Source of the DNA: MR-S7 sp000400995
Lineage (GTDB): Bacteria > Pseudomonadota > Gammaproteobacteria > Burkholderiales > Burkholderiaceae_C
Length of the DNA: 64,000 nt
Direction: 5' to 3'
Assembly (NCBI RefSeq): GCF_045291395.1
Contig: NZ_CP152342.1
Coordinates: 4,588,001 to 4,652,000, forward strand
This document shows positions 50,604 to 59,803 of the stretch, in pieces. The position numbers were made by a program, and so were the translations under genes. The notes under the pieces were generated by a model. It did not search any database and had not been told where the DNA came from. It worked only from the letters and a program-made list of their open reading frames with translations. Numbering within the stretch: the stretch's first letter is position 1; each line of letters opens with the position of its first letter.

Positions 50604-52226
50604 TCAGTCCAGGCGCAGCCTGTAGGCCACCCCGTCGCGCCCCGGGTCGGCGCCGCCGTGCAGTCCGTCGGCCTGCACCTGCACGCCATGCACCCAGGCG
50701 ATGGTGTAGTTGTACGGGTTGCGGTTGACCTTGTAGCCCTGGGTTTCCAGCGCGCGTGTGGTGTGGCGCGGGATGCGGTTGCACACGTCGATGGCGTTGC
50801 TGGTGGACGAGAAGCGCGGCGCGCTCACAGCGGCCTGCATCTCCATGCCGTGGTCGATCACGTTGAGCAGCGCCTGCAGCACGCCCATGGCGATCTGCGT
50901 GCCGCCGGGTGCGCCCAGCACTACGTCGAGCCGGCCGTCCTTGAACGTGATCGTGGGGCAGGAGGCGGTGAAGCGGCTCTTGCCCGGCCGGATGCTGCCT
51001 GCGCGGCCCGGGCGCGGGTCGAACACGCCCATGCAGCCGTTGTAGAGAAAGCCCATGCCCGGCGTGATGACGCCCGAGGGCATGGCGAGCGAGTGGGTCA
51101 GCGAAACGCAATTGCCATCCCCATCCACCACGGCGAGGTGCGTGGTGTCGCGCGGCACGGGCGCGCCGGGATTCACGCGCTCCACGCTGAAGCGCTGGCC
51201 CGCGCGGATCTGCGCGGCGGCCTCGCGGGCCAGGTCCTTCGACAGGAGCTGGCCGAGCGGCACGTCGAAGAAGCGCGGGTCGCCGATGTGGCGGTCCTTG
51301 TCCGACGTGGCCTTCTTCATCGCCTCGCAGACGATGCGCAGGTACTCGGGGCTGTTGTGCTCCATCGCGCCCAGATCGAAGTTCTCCAGAATGTTGAGCA
51401 TCTCCAGCAGCATCGCACCGCCACCCGGGGGCTGGTTGGTGGTGATGGTGCGGTCGCGGTAGCTGCCCACGAGCGGGGCGTTGCGCCGCACCTCGTAGCG
51501 CGCCAGATCGTCGAGCGTGACGAGCGCGCCCAGCGACTGCAGGTGCGCCACCATCTCGCGCGCCAGGTCGCCCTGGTAGAAGGGGTGCGAGCCCTCTTCG
51601 GCGATCCGGCGTAGCACGCGCGCCATGCCTTCGTTGCGCAGCGGCGTGCCGATAGCCTTCGGGCGGCCGTCCGGGCGGCAGTAGAGCGCGCGGCCCTCCT
51701 CGCTGTACTGCAGGCGCTCCAGGTTGCCGACGCGGCCCGAGGTGGGCTCGTCGATCCAGAAGGAGTGCATGCCGGGGCGCACGAAGAAACCGTCCTGCGC
51801 CCAGCGGATTGCCGGCTCCACCACCTGCTTCCACGGCAGGCGGCCGTGGGCCTGGTGCATGGCCTCCAGCCCCTTGAGCGTGGCGGGCGTGGCGATGGAC
51901 TGCGGGCCGATGTCGTTCACGCGGCCCTTGAGGATGAAGCCGAAGCCGTCGGGCGTCTCGCCTTCGAGCAGGTCTTGCCACATGTCCTCGCGCGCGGCCA
52001 GCGGCGCGGGCGAGTGGAAGTCGAAGTATTCGTGCACGCCCGCGCCGGGCAGGTAGACGGCCGCGGTGCCGAAGCCCGCGATGCCGCACATCAGCGGATC
52101 CACCACCGTCTGCGCGAGCGCGGTGGCCACGGCGGCGTCCACCGCGTTGCCGCCCGCACGCAGGATGTCGATGCCCGACTCGGCCGCTTCGGGCTGCGGG
52201 CAGACCACCATGGCTTCTTTCTTCAT
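50604..52226 (-). CDS. Gamma-glutamyltransferase-family Ntn hydrolase
   Basis: 540 residues. The chain splits itself before a threonine nucleophile, predicted here as Thr361 (PRDTTHLAVVDGDGNCVSLT). Substrate-binding FDPRPGRAGSIRPGKSRF and LVVNQPPGG-like TTNQPPGGGAMLLEMLNILE are present. No signal peptide, so a cytoplasmic member; these often are not true glutathione hydrolases but act on other gamma-glutamyl or amide substrates. It lies 11 bp downstream of a Bug/TctC receptor gene on the same strand, so substrate uptake and cleavage are probably linked. Confidence 0.9.
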   Translation of the reverse strand: MKKEAMVVCPQPEAAESGIDILRAGGNAVDAAVATALAQTVVDPLMCGIAGFGTAAVYLPGAGVHEYFDFHSPAPLAAREDMWQDLLEGETPDGFGFILKGRVNDIGPQSIATPATLKGLEAMHQAHGRLPWKQVVEPAIRWAQDGFFVRPGMHSFWIDEPTSGRVGNLERLQYSEEGRALYCRPDGRPKAIGTPLRNEGMARVLRRIAEEGSHPFYQGDLAREMVAHLQSLGALVTLDDLARYEVRRNAPLVGSYRDRTITTNQPPGGGAMLLEMLNILENFDLGAMEHNSPEYLRIVCEAMKKATSDKDRHIGDPRFFDVPLGQLLSKDLAREAAAQIRAGQRFSVERVNPGAPVPRDTTHLAVVDGDGNCVSLTHSLAMPSGVITPGMGFLYNGCMGVFDPRPGRAGSIRPGKSRFTASCPTITFKDGRLDVVLGAPGGTQIAMGVLQALLNVIDHGMEMQAAVSAPRFSSTSNAIDVCNRIPRHTTRALETQGYKVNRNPYNYTIAWVHGVQVQADGLHGGADPGRDGVAYRLRLD

Positions 52227-52237
52227 GGCGTGCGGGC

Positions 52238-53221
52238 TCACTTGCTGCTCAGGTCGAGCTTTTCCAGCGTCGGGCCCCAGGCCTTGGTGTCGCGCGCCGT
52301 GGTTTCCATGACCAGCGACGCGGGGCCCGAGACCGGCATCACGCCCATGGTGCGCAGCTTGGCCTGCACTTCGGGGCTCTTGTGGAAAGCCTCGGTGGCC
52401 TTGTTGAGCTTGTCGACGATGGCCGCGGGCGTGCCCGCGCGCGCCACGATGCCGCTCCAGCCCATGTTGTCGAAGCCCTTCACGCCCAGCTCGCTGGCGG
52501 TGGGCACGTCGGGCAACTCGGGCGTGCGCTGGGGCGAGAGCACGGCCAGCGCGTTGAGCTTGCCGCTCTTGATGTGCGGCAGCGCCGTGCCGTAGACGGG
52601 TGCCATCACTTCCACCTGCCCGCCGATGGTGGCCATGACGCCGTCGGCCTCGCCCTTGTAGGGGATGTGCGTCATCGAGATGCCCAGCGTGCTGGACAGC
52701 AGCTCCACCGCCAGGTGCGTGGAATTGCCCAGGCCCGCCGAGGCGAAGTTGAGCTTGCCTGGCGCGGCCTTGGCGCGCTCGGTCAGCTGCTTGAGGGTCT
52801 TGATGCCCGTGGCCGGGTTGGTCGAGAGCACGAAGGGCACCGTGGTCAGCATGGCCACGCCCGTGAAGTCCTTCTCGGGGTCGTAGGGCAGCGGCTTGTA
52901 GGTGAAGCGGTTGAGCACCATCAGCGACACGCTGCCGTAGAGCAGCGTGTAGCCGTCGGCAGGCTGGTTCAGCGCGTTCTGCGCGGCGATGATGCCGCCG
53001 CCGCCGGGCTTGTTCTCCACCACGATGGTGCCGCCGAGGGCCTTGCCCGCGTGCTCGGCCCACAGGCGCGCGATGGTGTCGCTGCTGCCGCCGGGCGCCT
53101 GCGAGACCACGAGGCGGATGGGGCGCTCGGGGTACGCGCCCTGCGCGTGCGCGGCGGCGGCCGTTGCGGCGATGGCCGCCGCGGCGAGGAACTGGGAAAC
53201 GGTGCGGATGGCTTTGGACAC
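52238..53221 (-). CDS. Bug/TctC-family periplasmic receptor
   Basis: 327 residues. Signal peptide in residues 1-26 (ending AAAAHAQ), then YPERPIRLVVSQAPGGSSDT and GTIVVENKPGGGGIIA. Ligand-loop motifs SMTHIPYKGEADGVMATIGG and TPELPDVPTASELG are intact. GTG start. Precedes the gamma-glutamyltransferase gene and is divergent from a LysR regulator gene 105 bp away. Confidence 0.92.
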   Translation of the reverse strand: MSKAIRTVSQFLAAAAIAATAAAAHAQGAYPERPIRLVVSQAPGGSSDTIARLWAEHAGKALGGTIVVENKPGGGGIIAAQNALNQPADGYTLLYGSVSLMVLNRFTYKPLPYDPEKDFTGVAMLTTVPFVLSTNPATGIKTLKQLTERAKAAPGKLNFASAGLGNSTHLAVELLSSTLGISMTHIPYKGEADGVMATIGGQVEVMAPVYGTALPHIKSGKLNALAVLSPQRTPELPDVPTASELGVKGFDNMGWSGIVARAGTPAAIVDKLNKATEAFHKSPEVQAKLRTMGVMPVSGPASLVMETTARDTKAWGPTLEKLDLSSK

Positions 53222-53326
53222 GGGCTTTCTCTCTGGCTGAAGAAGGGAGGGGAACGTGTTTCATTGTCATGACGCTGCCCCGCCGCGCCTAGTGAAAAGG
53301 CAAAATGCTTCCATGAAGGTTTACTC

Positions 53327-54265
53327 ATGATTGAAAACGGCGCGGGCATCTCCTGGGCGCGGCGGCTGAAGATCCGCCACCTCGAATCCTTCCTCGTGCT
53401 CGACGAGGCCGGCACGCTCACGCAGGCCGCCGCGCACCTGCACATGACGCAGTCGGCCATGTCGCACTGGCTGGCCGAACTGGAGAGCGTGGCCGGCACG
53501 CCGCTCGTGGTGCGCGGGCGCAAGGTGCAGCTCACGCCCGCGGGGCACCTGCTCAAGCGGCTGGCGGTCAACGTGCTGGGCGACGTCTCGCGCACCGGGC
53601 GCGAGATGAACGCCGTGGCCGCCGGGCGCGTGCCGCGCCTGAACGTGGGCAGCGTCTGGGCCGGCATCGCGGGCGGGCTGCCCGAGGCCGTGGGCGCGTT
53701 CCAGCGCGCGCATGCCGACGTGGCCGTCGCCATCCACGACGGGCCGTTCGACAACCTGCTCAAGGGCCTGGAGACGCGCGCGCTCGACGCCGTCATCGGC
53801 GTGCTCGACGCGCGTGCGCACCAGCCGGGGCTGGAGCACGAAGTGCTGTTCGACGACCACGTGGCCCTCGTCGTCGGCCAGGGCAGCAAGCACTGGGCGC
53901 GCAGCGATGCGCTGACCTTCCAGGACGCGCTGCATGAGCAATGGGTAATGCCCCCGCCCGGCACGCTCACGCGCATCCAGATGGACGCCTTCCTCATCGA
54001 GCAGGAGGCCTCCTGGCTCGTGCCGCGCGTGGAAACCGCCTCGCTCGCGATGGTGCAGGCGCTGCTGCACACGGGCGACTACGTGGGCGTGTGCTCGGAG
54101 TCGATGGCGCGCTACCAGGCGTCGCTCGGCCTTTTCCGCCAGATCCGCATCGATTCGAGCATCCGCTTTGGCCCGATCACGGTCATGTGGAACCGCGAGC
54201 ACGCGACCGCCACGCTGCAGGACTTCATCGGCTGCCTCGTCGCGCATGCGCGTGCGAGGAACTAG
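53327..54265 (+). CDS. LysR-family regulator of the TctC/GGT operon
   Basis: 312 residues: HTH (LKIRHLESFLVLDEAGTLTQ then AAAHLHMTQSAMSHWLAELE, residues 15-55) and an effector domain beginning near 100 (RLNVGSVWAGIAGGLPEAVG). Divergent from the TctC-GGT pair. An 11-bp CTTC-CAT-GAAG palindrome (53308-53318) close to its start may be its site. Its stop overlaps the stop of the convergent CoA-transferase gene. Confidence 0.9.
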   Translation: MIENGAGISWARRLKIRHLESFLVLDEAGTLTQAAAHLHMTQSAMSHWLAELESVAGTPLVVRGRKVQLTPAGHLLKRLAVNVLGDVSRTGREMNAVAAGRVPRLNVGSVWAGIAGGLPEAVGAFQRAHADVAVAIHDGPFDNLLKGLETRALDAVIGVLDARAHQPGLEHEVLFDDHVALVVGQGSKHWARSDALTFQDALHEQWVMPPPGTLTRIQMDAFLIEQEASWLVPRVETASLAMVQALLHTGDYVGVCSESMARYQASLGLFRQIRIDSSIRFGPITVMWNREHATATLQDFIGCLVAHARARN

Positions 54266-55497
54266 ATAACGTTCTGCGCTTTCAAGCGCCGCATGTCGCC
54301 GGCCGTCAATCCGGCTAGCGCGAAGACTTCTTCGTTATGTTCGCCCGGCGTTGGTCCGATGAACGGTACGGGCAGGGGGTGGCCGGCCACGCGCGGGACG
54401 ATGCAGGGCGCCGGCAGTGGGCCGCACTCGGCATCGTGGAGGTAGACGATGGCCTCGCGCTCCTTCAGGTGTGGGTCCTGCAAGATGTCCCGCACGGTAT
54501 AGACCTTGCTGAAGGGAATGCCGCCCTGCTCCAGATGGCGGGCCAGCTCTTCGAAGTCATGCGCCTGGAACCAGGCGACGAGCACCTTTTCCAGTTCGTC
54601 GACGTGCTTGACCCGCTGCGGATTGGTGCTAAAGCGCGGGTCGGTGGCCATCCCGGGCTGGCCGACGATCTGGCACAGCCGTTTGAAGATGGGATTGGAC
54701 GAGGCCACCAGCGAGAAGTGGATGCCGTCGCGGCTGCGGTACATATTCGACGGCGCCGTGTAGCTCGCCTGGTTTCCCGCGGGTCCGCGGATGGTGCCCA
54801 TCTGCTCGTACTCGACCGCCAGCGGGTCGAGCAGCCGCAGCAGCGCTTCCGTGGCCGACAGATCGACTTCGGTGCCCGGCATGGAGGGATCCCCGCGCAG
54901 CCGCGCCACCTCCATCGCGATGGAAAAGGCGCAGAACAGCCCGGCCACGTAGTCGCCCACCGGGTAATTGCTGTGCAGCGGCGTGCCGTCCTTTTCTCCC
55001 GTCAGGTTGGTGAAGCCGCTCATGGCCTCGAAGATGCGGGCGAAGCCGGGGCGCGCGGCGTAGGGCCCGGTCTGGCCGAAGCCGGTCAATCGGATCACGA
55101 TCAGCCGTGGGTTGGCCCGCCGCAGGGTCGCCAGGTCCAGGCCCCAGCGGTCTAGCGTGCCTGTGCGGAAGTTCTCGACCAGCACGTCGAACCGGGCAAT
55201 GAGCTTGAGAAACACCTCGCGCCCCTCGGGCTGCCGCACGTCCAGCGTGATGCCCCGCTTGCCCCGGTTGGCGACCTTCCACCACAGCGGCGCGCCGTCC
55301 TTGACCGGTTGCAGGGCGCGCAACGCGTCGCTGCCGTCGGGCAGTTCGAGCTTGACGACCTCGGCGCCGTGGTCCGCGCACAGCGTGGCGCCAACGGGAG
55401 CGGCCAGAACCGTCGCCATGTCGAGGATGCGCACCCCGTGCAGGGCGCCGTTGGAGGAGATGGGGGGATTCATGGGCGGCTCGGCTGCGTGGTTCAT
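54262..55497 (-). CDS. CaiB/BaiF family III CoA-transferase (module 1)
   Basis: 411 residues. Family III CoA-transferase: the CoA-binding DMATVLAAPVGATLCADHGA, the NRGKRGITLDVRQPEGRE loop and the putative catalytic aspartate in NYPVGDYVAGL. Transfers CoA between acids, activating an organic acid for oxidation. Very similar along its length to the CoA-transferase at 61-62 kb (both share the NRGKRGITLDVR, GFGQTGPY, MSGFTNLTGE and EVDLSATEAL motifs). Divergent from an IclR gene, with a shared palindrome between them. Confidence 0.9.
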   Translation of the reverse strand: MNHAAEPPMNPPISSNGALHGVRILDMATVLAAPVGATLCADHGAEVVKLELPDGSDALRALQPVKDGAPLWWKVANRGKRGITLDVRQPEGREVFLKLIARFDVLVENFRTGTLDRWGLDLATLRRANPRLIVIRLTGFGQTGPYAARPGFARIFEAMSGFTNLTGEKDGTPLHSNYPVGDYVAGLFCAFSIAMEVARLRGDPSMPGTEVDLSATEALLRLLDPLAVEYEQMGTIRGPAGNQASYTAPSNMYRSRDGIHFSLVASSNPIFKRLCQIVGQPGMATDPRFSTNPQRVKHVDELEKVLVAWFQAHDFEELARHLEQGGIPFSKVYTVRDILQDPHLKEREAIVYLHDAECGPLPAPCIVPRVAGHPLPVPFIGPTPGEHNEEVFALAGLTAGDMRRLKAQNVI

Positions 55498-55539
55498 GCC
55501 GCCGCAGTCTGATGCGTTCGGGCAGAGTATGAAAGCGGC

Positions 55540-55556
55540 GTTTTGCTGTGCAAAAC
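55540..55556. promoter_or_regulatory. IclR operator candidate, module 1
   Basis: GTTTTGC-TGT-GCAAAAC, a perfect 7-bp inverted repeat, in the divergent gap between the CoA-transferase and IclR genes. A version with 15 of 17 bases identical lies at the same place in module 2 (62264-62280). Confidence 0.65.
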
Positions 55557-55632
55557 TGCATTGCCCAATTCATTGACGCCGGCATGCGGCGGCCACGAAC
55601 ATGGTGGCCCATCCCGCTCATCGCAACGCCCC

Positions 55633-56442
55633 GTGGCCTCCATCCATCTACCCGGATCCATCGATTCGCAAGACCCCAGCACCGACCGCCAGTTCGCGAT
55701 GAACCTGGCGCGCGGAGTGCAGGTGCTGCGGGCGTTCTCGGCGCGCAGCGCGCTGCTGGGCAACCGCGAGCTGTCCGACATCACGGGCCTGCCCAAGGCG
55801 ACCGTGTCCCGCCTGACCTACACATTGAGTTTGCTGGGGCTGCTGGAGCGCGAGCCCGCGTCGCAGAAGTTCAGGCTGACCGCGGGCGTGCTGTCGCTGG
55901 GCCATCCGCTGCTGGCGAGCATGCCGGTGCGCCAGCTGGCCCGGCCCTTGATGGTGGAGCTGGCGCAGCGGTCGGGCTGCACCGTGAATCTGGGCATGCG
56001 CGACCGCTCCAACGTGGTCTACATCGATTCGATCCGGCCCCATGACGACAACGCGCACCTGCCGGACATTGGCGCCACCTACCCGATGGTGGCGAGCGCC
56101 ATCGGACGGGCGCTGATCTTCGCGACACCGCGGCAAGAGCGCACGGCGCTGCTGAACTTCCTGCGCGTGCAGGACGGCGAAACCTTTGCCAAGTACAAAA
56201 ACATGCTGGAAGAGGACCGCAAGCTTTGGGAAAAGCACGGCTACTGCCACGGGCCAGGCTACTGGCGCAAGGAGGTCCATGCCGTCGCCGTGCCCATCGC
56301 CCAACGCAGCGGCGAACCCGCCCTGGCCATGAACTGCACGCTGTACGCGCACCGCAATGCTGCGGAGTACCTGCCCAAGAAGGTGGTCCCCCTGCTCAAG
56401 GACGCCGTGCGCCACCTGGAGGCAGCGCAGGGGCTGCTCTGA
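55633..56442 (+). CDS. IclR-family regulator (module 1)
   Basis: 269 residues: winged HTH (FSARSALLGNRELSDITGLP then KATVSRLTYTLSLLGLL, about 28-65) and IclR effector domain (CTVNLGMRDRSNVVYIDSIR, DIGATYPMVASAIGRALIFA, EKHGYCHGPGYWRKEVHAVA). The GTG start is chosen because it gives exactly the same length and register as the paralogue at 62353; an earlier ATG would add 30 unrelated residues. Likely controls the divergent CoA-transferase and the downstream TctC and acyl-CoA dehydrogenase genes. Confidence 0.9.
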   Translation: MASIHLPGSIDSQDPSTDRQFAMNLARGVQVLRAFSARSALLGNRELSDITGLPKATVSRLTYTLSLLGLLEREPASQKFRLTAGVLSLGHPLLASMPVRQLARPLMVELAQRSGCTVNLGMRDRSNVVYIDSIRPHDDNAHLPDIGATYPMVASAIGRALIFATPRQERTALLNFLRVQDGETFAKYKNMLEEDRKLWEKHGYCHGPGYWRKEVHAVAVPIAQRSGEPALAMNCTLYAHRNAAEYLPKKVVPLLKDAVRHLEAAQGLL

Positions 56443-56478
56443 TTCCGATTCGCCATCCGACAACACAGGGGACTTCCC

Positions 56479-57462
56479 ATGAAACAGTACCGCCGCCGGC
56501 GCTTCACGCTGGCTCTATGCGCCTTGACTGCCCTGGGCTGCGGCGCGGCCCATGCCAGCGACGCGTTTCCGGCACGGCCGATCCGCATCATCGTGCCCTA
56601 CCCGGCGGGCGGCGTGGTGGATGCGCTGGCGCGGGTCGTGGGCGAAAAGCTGTCAGGCAAGTACGGCCAGCCCGTGATCGTGGAAAACCGGCCCGGCGCG
56701 GGAGGCAACATCGGGACTGAATACGTCGCCAAATCGCCAGCCGATGGCTACGCGCTGCTGATGGTGTCGCCATCCTTTGCCGTCGCGCGGCTGTTCCAGA
56801 AGTCGATCAGCTGGGATCCGGTGCGCGACTTCAGGGGCATCGCCTGCTTCGGCGCCATTCCCAACGTGATCGTGGTGCCGCCGCAAGTGCCGGCCAGGAC
56901 GTTGCCGGAATTCCTCGCGCTCACCAGGAGCGGCAAGGCGCCGCAGACCTATGCCAGCTCGGGCATCGGCACCTCGTCCTTCCTGGCGGCCGAACTGCTG
57001 GTTCAGACCGCGCACGTGCCCTTGACCCACGTGCCCTACAAGGGCCAGCCCGAGGCCACCACCGATCTGCTGGCGGGCCGCGTGGACATGATGCCCATGT
57101 CCGCCTCGCTGGCGCTGCCGCATATCCAGGCAGGCAAGCTGCGGCCACTGGCGGTGACGACCACGCAAAGGGCGCAGGCATTGCCAGACGTGCCTACCGT
57201 GGCTGAGGCGGCAAGACTGCCCGGCTACGAGGTCGCGACCTGGCTCGGGCTGCTGGCCCCGGGCAAGACGCCGCAGTCGGTGCTGGAGCGGTTGTCGGAA
57301 GACGTCGCCGCGGCGCTGGCGCTGCCCGACGTGAAGGCCAGGTTCCGTGATCTGGCCATCGAGGGCGAGCCGATGAAGGGGCCGGACTTCGACCGCTTCG
57401 TCGCCAATGATGTGGCGACGTGGACGCGTGTGGTGCAGCAAGCCGGCATTACGCCGAACTGA
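56479..57462 (+). CDS. Bug/TctC-family periplasmic receptor (module 1)
   Basis: 327 residues with a signal peptide (residues 1-26, ending CGAAHAS). Hallmark FPARPIRIIVPYPAGGVVDA and PVIVENRPGAGGNIGTEYV, ligand motifs PLTHVPYKGQPEATTDLLAG and ALPDVPTVAEAA. It lies 36 bp behind the IclR gene and 13 bp before an acyl-CoA dehydrogenase, so it probably supplies the organic acid degraded by this module. Confidence 0.92.
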   Translation: MKQYRRRRFTLALCALTALGCGAAHASDAFPARPIRIIVPYPAGGVVDALARVVGEKLSGKYGQPVIVENRPGAGGNIGTEYVAKSPADGYALLMVSPSFAVARLFQKSISWDPVRDFRGIACFGAIPNVIVVPPQVPARTLPEFLALTRSGKAPQTYASSGIGTSSFLAAELLVQTAHVPLTHVPYKGQPEATTDLLAGRVDMMPMSASLALPHIQAGKLRPLAVTTTQRAQALPDVPTVAEAARLPGYEVATWLGLLAPGKTPQSVLERLSEDVAAALALPDVKARFRDLAIEGEPMKGPDFDRFVANDVATWTRVVQQAGITPN

Positions 57463-57475
57463 AGGGGCGCGCGAG

Positions 57476-58708
57476 ATGACGACAAATGCCCATGCCGGCC
57501 GCCTCTTCGGCGATCACTTCCTGTCCAGGCTGAATGAGGAGGAGCAGGCCACGGTCGCCAACGTGCGCCGCCTGGCCCGGGACGACATCGGCCCCCGGGC
57601 CGCAGAGGTCGCGCAGAAGGACGTTTTCGCCTGGGACAATTTCCGCCTGCTGGCACGGGAGGGCGTCATCGGCACGGCCTTCCCGCGCGAATATGGCGGC
57701 ACCGATGCGCGGCAGGTGCTGCGCATCCGCATCATCGAGGAGCTGGGCAGGGTGTGCAGTGCGTCGGCCTCGCTCATCACCGGTGCGGATCTGTCCTGCC
57801 GGGCCATCGTCGCAGGCGCGTCTGAGGACAACAAGGCGCGGCTGCTGCCCGGTTTGTGCCGGGGCGACATCCAGGCCGCATTCGCGCTGACGGAGCCCGG
57901 CGCGGGGTCCGACGTGCGGGGCCTGTCCGCCACGATCCGCCGCGAGGGGGACGAGTACATCATCAACGGCCGTAAGAAATTCATCACCCGTGGCACCACG
58001 GCCGATTGGTTCATGGTGGTGGGGCGCGCGGAGCATGATCCGTCGTGCTTCATCGCCGTGCTGGTGCCGCGCGATGCGGCGGGCTTCACCGTCAGCCCCG
58101 AAGTAGGCAAGCTGGGCTGGGCTGGCGTGCCGATCTCGTCGCTGCAGTTCAAGGACGTGCGGGCCAGAGTCTCCGACCGCCTTGGCACGGAAGGCGACGG
58201 TTTCGACCTCGCGCAGGACGCACTGATCCGTGCCCGCATGGGCCACGCATCGATGGCGCTGGGGCGCGCCATCGGGGCGGTGGAAATCGCGATGGCCTAC
58301 ATGGTCGACCGCAAGCTCTTCGGCAAGGCGCTCGGCGAGCACCAGGGGGCCCAGTGGATGGTGGCCGACATGGTTACCCAGCTTGAAGCCGCCCGCGCGC
58401 TGGTGCACCTGGCAGCCGAGAAATACGACAGCGGCGACGCCGACGCGGGCATCTTCGCCTCCATGGCGAAGCTGCAGGCTACCGACCTGGGCATGAAGGT
58501 CGTGACGGACGCGCTGCAGCTCACGGGCGGGCGCGGCTACCTGCAGGACTTTCCGCTGGAGCGTTTCTTTCGTGATGCCAAGCTCAACCAGATCGGCGAG
58601 GGTTCCAGCGAAGTGCACAAGACGGTCATCGGCCGCGATGCCATCCGCCGCGTGCGCACGCTGGAGCGGCATCCCTGCCTGCGATACGCATCGCTGGAGG
58701 ATTACTGA
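57476..58708 (+). CDS. Acyl-CoA dehydrogenase (module 1)
   Basis: 410 residues. Flavoprotein oxidising an acyl-CoA to an enoyl-CoA. FAD/substrate motifs FALTEPGAGSDVRGLSATIR and NGRKKFITRGTTADWFMVVG are clear; the C-terminal bundle has RKLFGKALGEHQGAQWMVAD and the catalytic-base region IGEGSSEVHKTVIGRDAIRR. Overlaps no neighbour; the convergent CoA-transferase ends 74 bp away. Substrate is not readable, but a short branched or dicarboxylic acyl-CoA fits the Bug receptor and CoA-transferase. Confidence 0.92.
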   Translation: MTTNAHAGRLFGDHFLSRLNEEEQATVANVRRLARDDIGPRAAEVAQKDVFAWDNFRLLAREGVIGTAFPREYGGTDARQVLRIRIIEELGRVCSASASLITGADLSCRAIVAGASEDNKARLLPGLCRGDIQAAFALTEPGAGSDVRGLSATIRREGDEYIINGRKKFITRGTTADWFMVVGRAEHDPSCFIAVLVPRDAAGFTVSPEVGKLGWAGVPISSLQFKDVRARVSDRLGTEGDGFDLAQDALIRARMGHASMALGRAIGAVEIAMAYMVDRKLFGKALGEHQGAQWMVADMVTQLEAARALVHLAAEKYDSGDADAGIFASMAKLQATDLGMKVVTDALQLTGGRGYLQDFPLERFFRDAKLNQIGEGSSEVHKTVIGRDAIRRVRTLERHPCLRYASLEDY

Positions 58709-58782
58709 CCTGCAAGTGCGCACCGCGATGATTTCATCGGGGCAGCCTGGCGGCATGCGCGCGGTGGGCTCGGGTAGTAGTG

Positions 58783-59787
58783 TCAGTCCAGGAACCGGGG
58801 CGCTGGGGCGGGATGCAGGATGCCGCCCCGATCGACCAGGCTGGTCCGGGTGCGCAGATGGGGGTGGGCCGCCAGCTCGCTGAGCGACAGCACGGGCGAC
58901 ACGCAGGCTTCGGTGCCCTCGAACACCCGGCACCAATGCGCCCGGTCGTGCTGGGCGAAGATGCCGGCGAAGCGCTCGCGCATGCGGGTCCAGGAGGCCT
59001 GGTCGTGCTGGGGCGCGAGGGTGGGCGCATCCAGCCCCAACCCCGCGAGCAGCGCCGCGTAGAAGCGCGGCTCTATCGCGCCCACGGCCACGGCCTTGCC
59101 GTCCGCCGTGGCATAGGTGGCGTAGAACGGCGCGCCGCCATCGAACAGGTTGCGCTCCCGCGCGTCGTGCCACTGGCCTTCCTGCCAGCGGCCCAGGATG
59201 GGGGCCATGAGCGCCAGGGCACCATCGACGATGGCGGCATCGACCACGCAGCCCTTGCCGGTCGCGCGGGCCTGGACGAGCGCGGCCAGCACGCCCGACA
59301 CCAGCAGCATGCCGCCGGCGCCGAAGTCGCCGATCAGGTTCAGGGGCACGGTGGGCGGCGCGTCCGCGCTGCCGATGGCATGGAGCACGCCCGTGGCGGC
59401 CAGGTAGTTGATGTCGTGCCCCACGCTCTGGGCCAGCGGCCCGCTCTGGCCCCAGCCCGTCGCGCGTCCGTAGACCAGGGACGGGTTGCGCTCCCGGCAG
59501 GTGTCGGGTCCGAGCCCCAGCCGTTCCATGACGCCAGGGCGCAGGCCTTCGAGCAGGATGTGCGCATCCTGAACGAGGTCGAGCGCGGCATCGCGGCCTT
59601 GCGGTGTCTTGAGGTCGGCGGTGGCGGTGCGTTTGCCGTGGTTCTGTATCTCGAACCGCGCGTCCCGCGGGATGCCCATGTCGGCGGCGACGGGCCGGCG
59701 CAGGCGGGTCACCTCGGCGCCCATGCCGGCGAGCAGCATGCCGGCCCAGGGCACGGGCCCGATGGATTCCATTTCCAGCACGCGCAC
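58783..59787 (-). CDS. CaiB/BaiF family III CoA-transferase, start uncertain (possible 5' frameshift)
   Basis: 334 residues from a GTG at 59787 (RVLEMESIGPVPWAGMLLAG). Family motifs: NHGKRTATADLKTPQGRDAA, LGPDTCRERNPSLVYGRATG, and GDFGAGGMLLV with the expected aspartate, resembling alpha-methylacyl-CoA racemase-type members. The natural start should be the ATG at 59807, which overlaps the upstream acuI stop as ATGA, but it is one frame off. One additional base near 59800 would join MSA to TLAGVRVLEM, the usual opening. Hence either a 1-base deletion, a sequencing error, or internal GTG initiation. Confidence 0.8.
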   Translation of the reverse strand: MRVLEMESIGPVPWAGMLLAGMGAEVTRLRRPVAADMGIPRDARFEIQNHGKRTATADLKTPQGRDAALDLVQDAHILLEGLRPGVMERLGLGPDTCRERNPSLVYGRATGWGQSGPLAQSVGHDINYLAATGVLHAIGSADAPPTVPLNLIGDFGAGGMLLVSGVLAALVQARATGKGCVVDAAIVDGALALMAPILGRWQEGQWHDARERNLFDGGAPFYATYATADGKAVAVGAIEPRFYAALLAGLGLDAPTLAPQHDQASWTRMRERFAGIFAQHDRAHWCRVFEGTEACVSPVLSLSELAAHPHLRTRTSLVDRGGILHPAPAPRFLD

Positions 59788-59803
59788 GCCGGCCAGGGTG
59801 CAC